64,000 nucleotides of DNA from Puteibacter caeruleilacunae (GCA_005217565.1 SJCO01000012.1:186001-250000); one strand, 5' to 3'; positions 16,972 to 26,991 are shown, numbered from the stretch's first letter. The notes: generated by a model from the sequence alone, not told the origin. Numbers and translations are program-made.

Positions 16972-18195
16972 TTAAGAAATTTCTGACACGATTTTATCAG
17001 TTGCACCAACATGATCAGCTACAAATTTTGCAGCAATCTCTCCGGCCCGTCTACACTCGTTTTCATCACCCAACAGTTGATTAAAAGCTTGTTTAATATC
17101 GTGGTAGTTTTCAATAGGAAATGCTCCCTTTAATGCAACAAGATCGCGAGCCTCTTTGAATTTATGATAATTAGGGCCAAAAACAACAGGCATACCATAA
17201 GTAGCGGCCTCTAAAATATTATGTATACCTACTCCAAATCCTCCACCAATATAAGCAACATGACCATATCGATATACCGAAGACAAGATACCAATGATAT
17301 CAACAATAAGGACATTGGTAGCAATAACACTATCTTCATCAATCTCACTATACCTAACACAATCACCATCTAAAGCTGTGACTAACTGCTGAATATGCTT
17401 CTCATTGGTTTCATGAGGAGCAAAAATCACCTTCAAATCAGGATGCTTTTTACAGTATCTTACAATCAACTCTTCATCCTGAGGCCATGAACTTCCAGCT
17501 ATTAACACACGAGAGTTACTAACAAAGCTGTTAATAACTTTCAATTCTTTTGAGTTATTAACAATTTGGGCAACTCGATCAAAACGCGTATCTCCAGCAA
17601 CAATTACATTTTCAATTCCAACAGACTTCAATAACTCCGCTGACTTCTTATTCTGGACAAACAGCGTGTCGAATGATTTAAGCATATTCCTATACCATCC
17701 TCCCCAACTTTTAAAAAACACTTGTTTCTTTCTGAAGATTGCAGAAACAACATAAAGTGAGATTCCTCGCTTTTTAATCTCCTTTATAAAATGATACCAG
17801 AATTCATATTTAACAAACACAACCTTTTCCGGATTCAATACATCCAGAAACGCTATTGCGTTTTTCTTACTATCTAATGGCAAATAACATACATGATCAG
17901 CATACTGATAGTCTTTACGAACCAAATATCCTGAAGGTGAAAAAAAGGTTACCACCAACTGCCAATTCGGGTGATTATCTTTGAAAGATTCCATCACTGG
18001 ACGCCCTTGCTCAAATTCTCCAAGTGATGCACAATGAAACCATATAACCGGTCGATCAGGATCCAGCGAACGCTTCAGATCTTCAAGAAGATTCTTTCGT
18101 CCATTTCTCCACTCTCTAGCCTTCTCACTTCGCCATGAAGCAACCACAATTGCCAGGCAATACAATTTGATCAATAGATTATATACTAAAACCAT
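16972..18195 (-). CDS. waaA: 3-Deoxy-D-manno-octulosonic acid transferase
   Basis: The 407-residue protein begins with a hydrophobic membrane anchor (about 1-20) and then has WaaA/KdtA features: WFHCASLGEFEQGRPV with the catalytic glutamate region, VVTFFSPSGY, FVKYEFWYHFI, AGDTRFDRV, and GGGFGVGIHNILEAA in the C-terminal nucleotide-sugar domain. It transfers Kdo from CMP-Kdo to lipid A precursor on the inner membrane, so the organism makes Kdo-containing lipopolysaccharide. That agrees with kdsB at 38215-39000. A consensus -7 box lies 23 bases before the start. Confidence 0.95.
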   Translation of the reverse strand: MVLVYNLLIKLYCLAIVVASWRSEKAREWRNGRKNLLEDLKRSLDPDRPVIWFHCASLGEFEQGRPVMESFKDNHPNWQLVVTFFSPSGYLVRKDYQYADHVCYLPLDSKKNAIAFLDVLNPEKVVFVKYEFWYHFIKEIKKRGISLYVVSAIFRKKQVFFKSWGGWYRNMLKSFDTLFVQNKKSAELLKSVGIENVIVAGDTRFDRVAQIVNNSKELKVINSFVSNSRVLIAGSSWPQDEELIVRYCKKHPDLKVIFAPHETNEKHIQQLVTALDGDCVRYSEIDEDSVIATNVLIVDIIGILSSVYRYGHVAYIGGGFGVGIHNILEAATYGMPVVFGPNYHKFKEARDLVALKGAFPIENYHDIKQAFNQLLGDENECRRAGEIAAKFVADHVGATDKIVSEIS

Positions 18196-18217
18196 AATTC
18201 CTTTAAATTCGATGATG

Positions 18218-18225
18218 CAAAGTTA
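18218..18225 (-). promoter_or_regulatory. -7 promoter box of waaA
   Basis: On the minus strand TAACTTTG matches the Bacteroidota -7 element TAnnTTTG exactly, 23 bases upstream of the waaA ATG. The -33 box at the expected distance is not recognisable. Confidence 0.5.
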
Positions 18226-18276
18226 CCATTTATCCTTATACTCCGAGCATGAACACAGCAATTCGATATAAACAGG

Positions 18277-18900
18277 TTACTTGCGACCAAAATCTGCTGG
18301 TATTTCTCCCCATTCCTTGGTATTCCATTTCATGATTTTTGTTGTATAGGAATTATTTTGCAACCATTTTTCCGCCCTCTCAACGTCATCCAACAACTTG
18401 GCTGTTGTACGATTCTTCTCCAATTTCGTTTTACACTTCTTATTCTTCACCCAAGTCATGGCAATTCGAGAATCAGTATATAGAGGCAGTTTTACATTTC
18501 GTTGTTTAAAGAGTGCCAGTGCATGCACTATCGCCAAGAACTCACCAATATTATTTGTCCCTAGAGAATATTTAACATGAAACCACTGTGCACCAGTCTT
18601 GGTATCAACTCCCTGGTATTCCATCGCTCCCGGATTACCACTACAGGCAGCATCAACAGAAACACTATCCCAAACGACAGCCTCTTCTGATAAATCAACA
18701 CTTTTTGATTTTGTTGACTTACCACGCACTATATAGTCTTCACTATTTTTATCAAAGGCCTCCTGTGCTTCTTTCATAGACGGGAACGATTTATACTTAG
18801 CTCCAGCACATCCTTCCACTTGTCGCTTACATTCGTCCCACGTTTCAAAAACACCAGTCTTCCGACCGACCCAAACCACATAATACTTTTTCTTAGCCAT
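18277..18900 (-). CDS. rnhA: Ribonuclease HI with viroplasmin/hybrid-binding N-domain
   Basis: The 207-residue protein starts with a caulimovirus-viroplasmin-like domain (about 4-50, KKYYVVWVGRKTGVF and FPSMKEAQEAF), which binds RNA-DNA hybrids in eukaryotic RNase H1. It is followed by an RNase H domain from about 78. The acidic catalytic set is visible as Asp83 (SVDAACSGNPG), Glu120 (NNIGEFLAI), Asp143 (YTDSRIA) and a late Asp near 204. It removes RNA from RNA-DNA hybrids. It lies between waaA and the S46 peptidase gene; an RNase HII gene is 2.4 kb away. A -7 box is inside the preceding terminator T-run. Confidence 0.9.
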   Translation of the reverse strand: MAKKKYYVVWVGRKTGVFETWDECKRQVEGCAGAKYKSFPSMKEAQEAFDKNSEDYIVRGKSTKSKSVDLSEEAVVWDSVSVDAACSGNPGAMEYQGVDTKTGAQWFHVKYSLGTNNIGEFLAIVHALALFKQRNVKLPLYTDSRIAMTWVKNKKCKTKLEKNRTTAKLLDDVERAEKWLQNNSYTTKIMKWNTKEWGEIPADFGRK

Positions 18901-18920
18901 CGCAATTTCTTATTAACATT

Positions 18921-18928
18921 CAAAGATA
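18921..18928 (-). promoter_or_regulatory. -7 promoter box of rnhA
   Basis: TATCTTTG on the minus strand, 21 bases before the rnhA start, matches TAnnTTTG. It directly follows the T-run of the peptidase terminator, so the two transcription units are packed tightly. Confidence 0.5.
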
Positions 18929-18955
18929 AAAAAAGGCCCGCAAAATGCGAGCCTT
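18928..18955 (-). terminator. Terminator of the S46 peptidase gene
   Basis: On the minus strand AAGGCTCGC, the loop ATTTT and GCGGGCCTT (18955 to 18933) form a 9-bp stem with one G-U pair, followed by a T-run. Confidence 0.85.
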
Positions 18956-18978
18956 CAATATTATCATTAATACTGTAC

Positions 18979-21129
18979 CTATCGTACAATAGTCATTTCG
19001 TCAATTAGATTTGTTGCTCCTGCAAACTTATCGATAACAAACAACACGTAACGAATATCCACATTAATACACTTCTGCAAGCGAGTTTCAAATGCAATAT
19101 CACCGCTCATTGCTTCCCAGTTACCATCGAATGCTAGTCCAAACAACTCTCCATTTCCATTGATTACCGGACTACCAGAGTTTCCTCCTGTAATATCATT
19201 GTTTGAAGTAAAACAAACACGCAAACGTCCATCTTTATCTGCATACTGTCCGTAATCCTTATTTTCATACAACTCGATAAGTTTTTTGTCTACATCAAAC
19301 TCATAGTCTCCAGGTTTTGCCTTCTCCATCACACCTTTCAATGTTGTATAGTAATTGTAGTGTACTGCATCACGAGCAATATAATCACCTACCTTACCGT
19401 AGCTAATTCTCATTGTAAAGTTAGCATCCGGATAAAGCTTCTCTGATTTCTTCATCTCTTTCAGCCCAGCAATAAACAAGCGGTTACCACGCTCGATGGC
19501 CTCAAGACAATCACCAGTCTCATCATAAATCGAATACAATACCTTGATTAGATCTTTCGCAAAGATGTAAGCCGGATCTTTACCTAATGTCTTGCACTTA
19601 AGGTTTCTTAATCCATGCATAAACTTATCATGACTCGCGAACATTGACTTAGAGAAAACATAGTCAGCAAACGCCTCATAATCTCCCTTATACTTCTTCT
19701 CAATAGTCTGATAAATTTCTGGTAAATATTTAGGATCTACATTGTCTTTATACATCTTCACCAAAGCTGCAAAAACTTTGCGATCGGTATCAGGATTGTA
19801 GTTTTTGTAGAACTCATCAGCATTATTCTTCAAGTTGATGATTTCCGACTTCAAAACATCCGCATTGAATTTATCCATTCCAAGAATCTCATTAATTCTT
19901 CGTGCATTCAATGCCATATCAACAATCTCTGTTCCTCTTAGAAGACACTCAAATAAGTAATTCTGCGCAGTAACAGCTGACTGTTGTTTTGCATAAGAAC
20001 TGCTAAGAATTTCCAATACATCCTCGTATTTATCTTTTCTCGAAGCATCTTGATCAACCCAAGTCTGAAACTCCTTCTCAAGCTCACGCTTTTTATCTAG
20101 TACATGAAGATTATTCAAACCTTTATTCATACCAATACTGTTCTTCCAGTAGTTTGAACTACGAGAATATTTCGACGCATATTGAATACGAACCTTATCG
20201 CTTGCTTTCATATCTTTCAACCAGATCTCCTGCTTAGCACCTCTAACCTGAATACGAATCTTATTTTCGATCTCCATACGCTCTTCAATACCCCATGAAG
20301 ACAAGTAACGGTCAGTACTTCCAGGATACCCCATTGTCATCGCAAAGTCATCTTTCTTCACACCTTTCAATGAAATTGGCAAGTGATGCTTTGGCTTCAA
20401 AGGCACATTATCCGGAGAATAGTCTGCCGGTTTTCCATCAGGACCAGCATACACTCTAAACATACTGAAGTCTCCAGTATGACGAGGCCACATCCAGTTA
20501 TCAGTATCTCCACCAAATTTTCCAATTGATGAAGGTGGTGCTCCTACAAAACGAACATCAGTATATTCTTCATAAACGAAAAGATAAAATTCATTTCCAG
20601 CAAAGAATGATTTCACATTTGCCTTGTAATGATTTCCTTTCATGGCTGATCTAATCAATCGCCCAGATACTTCATGAATCTTACTTTCTCTTTCCTCTTC
20701 TGACATTTTATCGGTTACCACAGCAGCAATCGAATCAGTAACATCTTTGATCTCTACAAGGAAAGTTACCTTTAGTCCAGGAGAAGGAATCTCTTCTTCG
20801 AAAGATTTAGCCCAAAAACCATCAGTTAGATAATCGTGATCAACAGAACTATGCTGCTGAATGACATCATAACCACAGTGGTGATTGGTAAGAATCAACC
20901 CTTTATCTGAGATCACCTCCCCGGTACAACCACGACCGAAGATAACAATCGCATCTTTCAAACTTGATTTGTTAATGTTGTAGATATCATCAGCTGAAAG
21001 TTTCATTCCCATTTCATGCATCTCAGTGATGTTCATCTTGTCAATCAATGTGGGTAACCACATTCCTTCATCAGCCCTTGTGGAAGAAAAGAATCCCAGC
21101 AAGGTTAGCAGAACTAAAAATCTCCTCAT
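18979..21129 (-). CDS. S46 family dipeptidyl-peptidase (DPP7-like)
   Basis: The 716-residue exported peptidase has a signal peptide (about 1-19, ending near TRAD). The S46 catalytic residues are visible: His in TNHHCGY (81-87), Asp in RHTGDFSMF, and Ser651 in GGNSGSPV. The residue 18 after the serine decides P1 choice in this family: Arg in DPP11 (acidic P1), Gly in DPP7 (hydrophobic P1). Here it is Gly669, so DPP7-like specificity is inferred. Such enzymes act in the periplasm, releasing dipeptides from peptides taken up as food, which fits an amino-acid-using organism with a lysine-breakdown operon nearby. It has its own terminator. Confidence 0.93.
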   Translation of the reverse strand: MRRFLVLLTLLGFFSSTRADEGMWLPTLIDKMNITEMHEMGMKLSADDIYNINKSSLKDAIVIFGRGCTGEVISDKGLILTNHHCGYDVIQQHSSVDHDYLTDGFWAKSFEEEIPSPGLKVTFLVEIKDVTDSIAAVVTDKMSEEERESKIHEVSGRLIRSAMKGNHYKANVKSFFAGNEFYLFVYEEYTDVRFVGAPPSSIGKFGGDTDNWMWPRHTGDFSMFRVYAGPDGKPADYSPDNVPLKPKHHLPISLKGVKKDDFAMTMGYPGSTDRYLSSWGIEERMEIENKIRIQVRGAKQEIWLKDMKASDKVRIQYASKYSRSSNYWKNSIGMNKGLNNLHVLDKKRELEKEFQTWVDQDASRKDKYEDVLEILSSSYAKQQSAVTAQNYLFECLLRGTEIVDMALNARRINEILGMDKFNADVLKSEIINLKNNADEFYKNYNPDTDRKVFAALVKMYKDNVDPKYLPEIYQTIEKKYKGDYEAFADYVFSKSMFASHDKFMHGLRNLKCKTLGKDPAYIFAKDLIKVLYSIYDETGDCLEAIERGNRLFIAGLKEMKKSEKLYPDANFTMRISYGKVGDYIARDAVHYNYYTTLKGVMEKAKPGDYEFDVDKKLIELYENKDYGQYADKDGRLRVCFTSNNDITGGNSGSPVINGNGELFGLAFDGNWEAMSGDIAFETRLQKCINVDIRYVLFVIDKFAGATNLIDEMTIVR

Positions 21130-21318
21130 AGTAAAATCCTAAATATTTATATCAGAAGCACAAAGAAAGGGAACTGTAAAGGTTTATCAAAACTTTTTAA
21201 CGTTTTATAACGTTTTATTTCAACCTTCACAACACCCTCATATACAACAATATCAACCCAGTTTTACCATAATTATTTTTAGTCTGTAGACCGAAATAGG
21301 TTTATTTTCATCAGAAAG

Positions 21319-21921
21319 TTAAAACTCAAGCGTCAATTGATCGGGCAATAAGCGAAAAGATTTGCGATGTATCGGAGATATACCATGCTCTGCAATAGCT
21401 TCTCTATGAGCTTTTGTAGGATATCCCTTATTACCGATCCAATTATAATAAGGAAATTCCTCATGCATCTTATCCATATAGTCATCCCTATAGGTTTTTG
21501 CTAATATCGAAGCAGCAGCAATGCTGCAAAATTTAGCATCTCCTTTTACCACACAAGTATGCTCTATCCCATCATAAGCATTAAATCTGTTTCCATCAAT
21601 CAGTAAATGTTCTGGTCTAACCTTCAAGCCATCAATGGCTTTATGCATTGCTAAAAAAGAAGCATTCAGAATATTTATTTTATCAATTTCATTATGATCA
21701 ACAATACCAACAGCCCAAGCCAGAGCTTTTTTCTCGATTATTGGTCGCAGCTCATAACGCTGCTTATCTGTTAATTTCTTTGAATCATTCAATAACGGAT
21801 GTTTAAAGGATTTTGGCAAGATCACTGCCGCAGCATATACAGGTCCAGCTAAACATCCCCTACCAGCCTCATCACAACCAGCCTCCACAACCTGCTTATT
21901 CATAAATGGTTTCAATCCCAT
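21319..21921 (-). CDS. rnhB: Ribonuclease HII
   Basis: The 200-residue protein carries the RNase HII signature [15 protein letters not shown] with the Asp-Glu pair (Asp17, Glu18), [12 protein letters not shown], and further metal ligands in HLLIDGN. It cuts at single ribonucleotides and RNA primers in DNA. The start is two bases after the stop of the upstream glycosyltransferase gene, so the two are probably translated from one message. An alternative start at the second Met (residue 7) would also preserve all motifs. Confidence 0.95.
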   Translation of the reverse strand: MGLKPFMNKQVVEAGCDEAGRGCLAGPVYAAAVILPKSFKHPLLNDSKKLTDKQRYELRPIIEKKALAWAVGIVDHNEIDKINILNASFLAMHKAIDGLKVRPEHLLIDGNRFNAYDGIEHTCVVKGDAKFCSIAAASILAKTYRDDYMDKMHEEFPYYNWIGNKGYPTKAHREAIAEHGISPIHRKSFRLLPDQLTLEF

Positions 21922-21923
21922 CT

Positions 21924-23054
21924 CTACATATTTTTTAAAACAATCTCAATACATTTCCACAGTCGCTCTGCTGTGTTTCTCCAGGTAAACTTACTGGCAT
22001 GAACTAATCCTTTATTGATTAAATCCTTTCGCAAATCTTCACTCCTGACAATATTACTCATCTCATCTGAAACCTGCTCCGCATCCTCTGGATTAACAAA
22101 CAAAGCAGCATCTCCGCCGGCCTCAGGCAAAGAAGTCGTATCTGAACATATAACTGGCACTCCACTAGCCATTGCCTCAATAACCGGTATACCAAATCCC
22201 TCAAAGAAAGGGATAAAGGTCATGGCAAGTGCCCCTCCAACAATTCTACGCAGTTCCACAGAAGGTACACGTCCCGTAAAAATAACATCCTCCTTACTTC
22301 TCATCTGCTTATAAATCTGTTCCATCCGACGATTACCAAACATTTTCCCGCCAACAATAATGAGCTTCATATCTGATCCACTCTTATCTTTGAACAAATC
22401 AAATGCACGCAGTAATCCCTCTATATTTTTTCTTGGATGTAAAGCCCCTACAAAGACAAAGTATGGTTTTCCAGTTGAATATTTCTTCCTCACCTCTATA
22501 ACCTGATCTTCTGTAAGCGGTACAAACGATTTATTTACACCGTTATGTGCCACCTCTATCTTACCTGGATCAACTTTGAAGCTCTGATAAATATCCCCTG
22601 CTGAAAATTCCGATACCGTTACCAATTCATCTGCTTTGTGTGCAAAACGAGGGAAAAAGTAATTATAGTAGACACGACTACTCCATGGAAGATCTTTCGG
22701 ACGATGTACAAAATTAATATCGTGAATAACAGCCACCTGTTTAACTTTTGAGCGAAGACTGAGATAACCATCAGGAGAGACAAACACATCAGCCTTCAAT
22801 TTTTTCAGTAAACCTGGAATACGCCATTCAAACCAATAGTACCAAAGCAAAGGATGCCTGGTAGGAGGAGACAGTACAATCGGAGTAACATTCTCCCCGA
22901 AAATAAATTTCTCATCATACGGTCGATCAAATACAAAGAAAAACTCGTGCTCAGGATGATCTTGCACGATACGGCTTAGTGTTTCATAAGAGAAACGCCC
23001 AATTCCCTCCAGTTTATTCTTCTGAAGCAATCTGGTATTAACGACTATTCTCAT
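21924..23054 (-). CDS. GT4-type glycosyltransferase
   Basis: The 376-residue protein is a GT-B retaining glycosyltransferase: GIGRFSYE near residue 17, [15 protein letters not shown] at the start of the C-terminal domain (about 200-215), and the EX7E motif [20 protein letters not shown] with [12 protein letters not shown] after it. This family adds sugars from nucleotide donors to lipopolysaccharide or exopolysaccharide precursors; substrate is not readable from sequence. It is transcribed divergently from a polysaccharide flippase gene, which supports a surface-glycan role, and is followed closely by rnhB. Confidence 0.85.
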   Translation of the reverse strand: MRIVVNTRLLQKNKLEGIGRFSYETLSRIVQDHPEHEFFFVFDRPYDEKFIFGENVTPIVLSPPTRHPLLWYYWFEWRIPGLLKKLKADVFVSPDGYLSLRSKVKQVAVIHDINFVHRPKDLPWSSRVYYNYFFPRFAHKADELVTVSEFSAGDIYQSFKVDPGKIEVAHNGVNKSFVPLTEDQVIEVRKKYSTGKPYFVFVGALHPRKNIEGLLRAFDLFKDKSGSDMKLIIVGGKMFGNRRMEQIYKQMRSKEDVIFTGRVPSVELRRIVGGALAMTFIPFFEGFGIPVIEAMASGVPVICSDTTSLPEAGGDAALFVNPEDAEQVSDEMSNIVRSEDLRKDLINKGLVHASKFTWRNTAERLWKCIEIVLKNM

Positions 23055-23071
23055 TGGCTCTAAATCTTATT

Positions 23072-23079
23072 CAAAAATA
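23072..23079 (-). promoter_or_regulatory. Possible -7 promoter box of the glycosyltransferase gene
   Basis: TATTTTTG on the minus strand fits TAnnTTTG, 18 bases before the start codon. The -33 element is not at the usual distance. Confidence 0.4.
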
Positions 23080-23182
23080 CAAACTCTTAATGAAACAACC
23101 ACCTATCAATTCACCCTATTTTTCGTTTCCTTGTTCCAATAATTATTTCTATTTTTAGTCAACACATTAAACACATCCCAGC

Positions 23183-24625
23183 TTGAAAAAGAAATTCATT
23201 ACAAACCTGCTTCTGCTCATCTTTTTGAATATCCTGATCAAACCATTGTGGATATTTGGAATTGACCTCACGGTTCAGAATGTGGTTGGAGCAACTGATT
23301 ATGGATTGTATTTTTCATTGTTCAACTTTTCAGTGCTACTGAATATCCTCCTCGATGTAGGAATAACCAGTTATAACAACAGATCAATAGCACAAAACAA
23401 CTCACTGCTACAGAAACATTTTTCCAATTTGGTGGCTCTAAAGCTTGTATTAGCGGTACTATATGCTGTCGTTTGTCTTGCGGCGGGGTGGATTATCAAC
23501 TATAATTCCCAGCAGTTTTACCTATTACTATTCCTGATACTCAACCAGTTTTTAATTTCATTAACGCTTTACCTACGATCAAATATTAGCGGATTACACC
23601 TGTTTAAAACCGATAGTTTGTTGTCTGTTATGGATCGTACCCTGATGATCATCATATGTACAGTACTCTTGTTTACAAATATCACCAATCAAACATTCAA
23701 CATTACCTGGTTTATTTATGCACAAACTGCAGCATATATCATTACCGCAATCACCACATTTCTTGTCGTTCTCGCTAAATCCGGTAAGTTCCAGCTCAAC
23801 TTTAATCCTCAATATTTCATCGCCTACTTGCGCAAATCCTACCCCTTTGCTTTACTTATTCTGCTGATGGCATTTTACAACCGAGCCGACACGGTTATGA
23901 TTGAACGACTCCTTCCGGTCGACGGCAAACTGCAAGCTGGGATCTACGCTCAGGCCTTTCGTTTGCTGGATGCAGGATCAATGTTTGGAGCACTGTTTGC
24001 AGGTTTACTTTTACCTATCTTTTCAAAAATGCTAAAACAAAAAGAAGCAATTGGAGACATGGTAAAACTATCATTTACATTCATTATGATTCCTGCCATA
24101 ATCATAGCAATAACTGCTGGTGTATATTCTACCGATATCATGAATATTCTATACAGGAATCATGTTGAATCCTCAGCTCCAATCTTTACGGTTCTAATGT
24201 TTAGTTTTACTGCTATATCCACTTCTTATATATTCGGAACATTGCTTACAGCGAATGGCAGTCTAAAGCAGCTCAACATAATGGCTCTTGGAGGAACAAT
24301 AGCCAATATTTCATTAAACCTGATTCTAATCCCTAAATTTCAGGCAATGGGAGCCGCATGGGCCAGCCTTGTGACACAACTTATCACTGCAGTTATTCAG
24401 GTGATCATATGTTTCAAAATTTTCAACTTCCAAACCAACAGTCGATTGATCATACGATCATTAATATTTCTGCTTTGCACTGGAATCACAGCCGTAATTG
24501 CAAGCAGACACTTCTCTTGGACATGGGGAATCCCGATTATATTCACAACTGGAGCTATCACAGCCCTGGCAACAAAGCTGATTAATCTAAAAGCAATCAT
24601 TCAAATGATCCGCGACAACCAATAA
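23183..24625 (+). CDS. Polysaccharide/lipid-linked oligosaccharide flippase (Wzx/MATE-like), TTG start
   Basis: The 480-residue protein is almost entirely hydrophobic, with about 12-14 membrane segments and short charged loops. It resembles the Wzx/MurJ/MATE exporter group, which moves lipid-linked sugar units across the inner membrane. The start is TTG at 23183 (then Lys-Lys-Lys-Phe-Ile); no ATG occurs in frame until well inside the first membrane segments, so the rare start is likely real. The gene is divergent from a GT4 glycosyltransferase gene, 128 bases apart, which suggests a shared surface-glycan task. It is followed by a hairpin shared with gltX. Confidence 0.8.
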   Translation: MKKKFITNLLLLIFLNILIKPLWIFGIDLTVQNVVGATDYGLYFSLFNFSVLLNILLDVGITSYNNRSIAQNNSLLQKHFSNLVALKLVLAVLYAVVCLAAGWIINYNSQQFYLLLFLILNQFLISLTLYLRSNISGLHLFKTDSLLSVMDRTLMIIICTVLLFTNITNQTFNITWFIYAQTAAYIITAITTFLVVLAKSGKFQLNFNPQYFIAYLRKSYPFALLILLMAFYNRADTVMIERLLPVDGKLQAGIYAQAFRLLDAGSMFGALFAGLLLPIFSKMLKQKEAIGDMVKLSFTFIMIPAIIIAITAGVYSTDIMNILYRNHVESSAPIFTVLMFSFTAISTSYIFGTLLTANGSLKQLNIMALGGTIANISLNLILIPKFQAMGAAWASLVTQLITAVIQVIICFKIFNFQTNSRLIIRSLIFLLCTGITAVIASRHFSWTWGIPIIFTTGAITALATKLINLKAIIQMIRDNQ

Positions 24626-24660
24626 AAAATGCGACCACCTTACAGATAGTCGCATTCTTC
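24626..24660. terminator. Bidirectional terminator between the flippase gene and gltX
   Basis: AATGCGAC (24628-24635) and GTCGCATT (24649-24656) form a perfect 8-bp stem. The T-run is good on the minus strand, where it ends gltX, and weaker on the plus strand. Confidence 0.7.
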
Positions 24661-24725
24661 ATTATGATCTTTAGATTACCCTAAACTACAACCAATCCTG
24701 GCCTGCAGTTAGGAAATCTATGTTA

Positions 24726-26255
24726 TTATCGTTTGATGTTGTTAATTGCATTTTCAATACGCAACAACACTTCTTCTTTTCCAAGGAAAGCACAGATATC
24801 AAACAAATCAGGACCAGCAGCTGCCCCAACTAAACTTAAACGGAAGGCATTCATCACTACTCCAAATCCCCAGCCTTTCTCTGTTACAAAAGGAGAGAAT
24901 ACCTCTTTTAATGGCGCTGCCTCCCAATTATCAACTCCTTTCAAGAATTCAAGGATCTCGCTCATAATTTCAGGAACACCTTCTTTCCAACGCTTTTTAA
25001 CTGCCTTGGCATCATAAGACTCAGGAGCCTGGAAAAAGAATGCACCTTGCTCGTAAATCTCGCTCACAAAATCAACACGCTCTTTTAACATACCACACAC
25101 AATAGCAGCCTTCTCTGGTGTTGATTCAATTCCCTTTTCTTTCAAAATATCTAATAACAATACAGCCAATTCTGCATCGTCTTTAGTCATCAAATATTGA
25201 TGGTTGTACCACTTGGTCTTATCTGGATCGAATTTTGATCCCGATTTTCCAACACGATCAAGAGAAAAACTCTCAATCAACTCATCCATTGAGAACAACT
25301 CTTGCTCTGTACCAGGATTCCAACCAAGGAATGCCAACATATTAACAAATGCTTCTGCAAAATAACCATCCTCGCGATATCCAGAAGAAAGCTCTCCAGA
25401 TTTTGGATCAGTCCATTCCAATGGAAACACAGGAAATCCCATCTTGTCTCCATCACGCTTACTTAACTTTCCTTTCCCTACAGGTTTTAAGATCAATGGC
25501 AGATGTGCAAATCGTGGCATGGTTTCACCCCATCCTAGCGACTGATACAACAACACATGCAATGGCATCGATGGCAACCACTCTTCACCTCTGATCACAT
25601 GAGAAATACCCATTAGATGATCATCAACAACATTAGCCAGGTGGTAAGTAGGCATACCATCAGACTTAAACAACACCTTGTCATCTAACTGATCAGTATT
25701 AAACGATACCCAACCACGAATCATATCCTCTTCTTTCACTTCATGATTGTCTGGCATTTTAAAGCGTACAACATATTGCTCTCCTGCAGCAATTTTTCCC
25801 TCAACCTCTTCTGCCGACAGACTAATAGAGTTATTCATCTCTCCACGAGTCTGACTATTATATGTAAAAGTCTCTTTTTTCGCCTCAAACGCAGCTCTTT
25901 TAGCATCCAACTCCTCAGCAGTATCGAAAGCATAATATGCATTTCCACTTGCGATAAGCTCATCTGCATATTTTCTATACAACGCTTTACGCTCACTCTG
26001 ACGGTAAGGACCACAATCACCACCTTCACGAATACCTTCATCAACAACGATGCCGCACCATTCAAGCGACTTCATAATATAATCCTCAGCTCCGGGAACA
26101 TATCTTGTTTGATCGGTATCTTCAATTCTCAGCAAGAAATCACCACCATTTCGCTTTGCGAACAAGTAGTTAAACAATGCTGTCCTTACACCTCCCATGT
26201 GTAAAGGTCCTGTTGGACTTGGAGCAAATCGTACTCTTACTTTTTGGTTACTCAT
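24726..26255 (-). CDS. gltX: Glutamyl-tRNA synthetase
   Basis: The 509-residue class I synthetase has the HIGH-type motif PSPTGPLHMGG near the N-terminus and the KMSKS-type motif KLSKRDGD near the middle, with the anticodon-binding helical part at the C-terminus. It charges tRNA-Glu; many Bacteroidota also have GlnRS, which is not in this window. Start choice is supported by a consensus -7 box 27 bases upstream. A long antisense frame inside this gene (25743-26204) is a shadow. Confidence 0.97.
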   Translation of the reverse strand: MSNQKVRVRFAPSPTGPLHMGGVRTALFNYLFAKRNGGDFLLRIEDTDQTRYVPGAEDYIMKSLEWCGIVVDEGIREGGDCGPYRQSERKALYRKYADELIASGNAYYAFDTAEELDAKRAAFEAKKETFTYNSQTRGEMNNSISLSAEEVEGKIAAGEQYVVRFKMPDNHEVKEEDMIRGWVSFNTDQLDDKVLFKSDGMPTYHLANVVDDHLMGISHVIRGEEWLPSMPLHVLLYQSLGWGETMPRFAHLPLILKPVGKGKLSKRDGDKMGFPVFPLEWTDPKSGELSSGYREDGYFAEAFVNMLAFLGWNPGTEQELFSMDELIESFSLDRVGKSGSKFDPDKTKWYNHQYLMTKDDAELAVLLLDILKEKGIESTPEKAAIVCGMLKERVDFVSEIYEQGAFFFQAPESYDAKAVKKRWKEGVPEIMSEILEFLKGVDNWEAAPLKEVFSPFVTEKGWGFGVVMNAFRLSLVGAAAGPDLFDICAFLGKEEVLLRIENAINNIKR

Positions 26256-26281
26256 CGAACTAATTGATTTGAAAATTTTCG

Positions 26282-26289
26282 CAAAGATA
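26282..26289 (-). promoter_or_regulatory. -7 promoter box of gltX
   Basis: TATCTTTG on the minus strand matches TAnnTTTG. A weak -33 box (CTTTA) lies about 21 bases further upstream. Confidence 0.55.
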
Positions 26290-26341
26290 ATAAATTAACC
26301 CATTACCATATAAAGACAGATTCCATCTTATTCATCCATCT

Positions 26342-26932
26342 TTATAACTCTTCCCTAATCACAATATCGATATTAACAGAGTAACTACCCCCCTTAAAGT
26401 TTTGTTCGAATATCGATTTCTGATTCATATTGCCTTTTTGGGTTCCCATTTCCCAGAATAGCTCAATATGATTATTATTGCCTAAACCCGGTTTTGCATT
26501 TACCTGTTTACTAGTAAAGAGCTGTCGTTCGATCTGAGAAAGTGCAACTGGCTTTTTCATCTCATAAAGAAGCCTGTGATGCTTATCACGACAACGGTAG
26601 GTCACTCCAATATTATTAATCGGCATAAAATACCGACGATTCCCATGCATCATATTACCCTGAGCCTGCAATAGGAGACTCCACTTGGTATTAGCAGCAA
26701 CAATACCTTTTGTACAATGTTCTTTTCCGAAACCTCCTACACCATTTTTATAGTCATTGAAAGTGACGAAATCAAAGTTAATATCTGAACGATCAATATC
26801 CACAAGTATGGTTTTATGAGATAATTTCCCAAAGTTATCCTGAGGCTTTTTCGCTTTCTTGTCTGCTTTCACCTGAGCTATTAATCCAACAGGCACAATC
26901 ATTAATATTAGAATAAGTCTTAATATTGCCAT
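26342..26932 (-). CDS. Exported protein of unknown function
   Basis: The 196-residue protein has a clear signal peptide (about 1-19, ending in LIAQ), then a lysine-rich stretch and a region that looks beta-rich (alternating hydrophobic residues, many Asn and Gly, e.g. LLLQAQGNMMHG). I do not recognise the family. The pattern of the mature part, with a phrase like TKWSLLLQAQG, faintly recalls secreted beta-sandwich adhesin or pilin-like proteins, but this is weak. It stands alone between gltX and the terminator of the glycogen operon and has a spacing that suggests its own promoter. Its length and signal peptide support a real gene. Confidence 0.65.
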   Translation of the reverse strand: MAILRLILILMIVPVGLIAQVKADKKAKKPQDNFGKLSHKTILVDIDRSDINFDFVTFNDYKNGVGGFGKEHCTKGIVAANTKWSLLLQAQGNMMHGNRRYFMPINNIGVTYRCRDKHHRLLYEMKKPVALSQIERQLFTSKQVNAKPGLGNNNHIELFWEMGTQKGNMNQKSIFEQNFKGGSYSVNIDIVIREEL

Positions 26933-26991
26933 AACTAACCATCAAATCGTTCTCTGAAATATCTTGTTAAAGATAGAAAATATTAATCATA

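Noticed and set aside
25743-26204. 153-codon plus-strand frame inside gltX
   Set aside because: Shadow of gltX; Ile/Ser/Cys-rich product without any family features.
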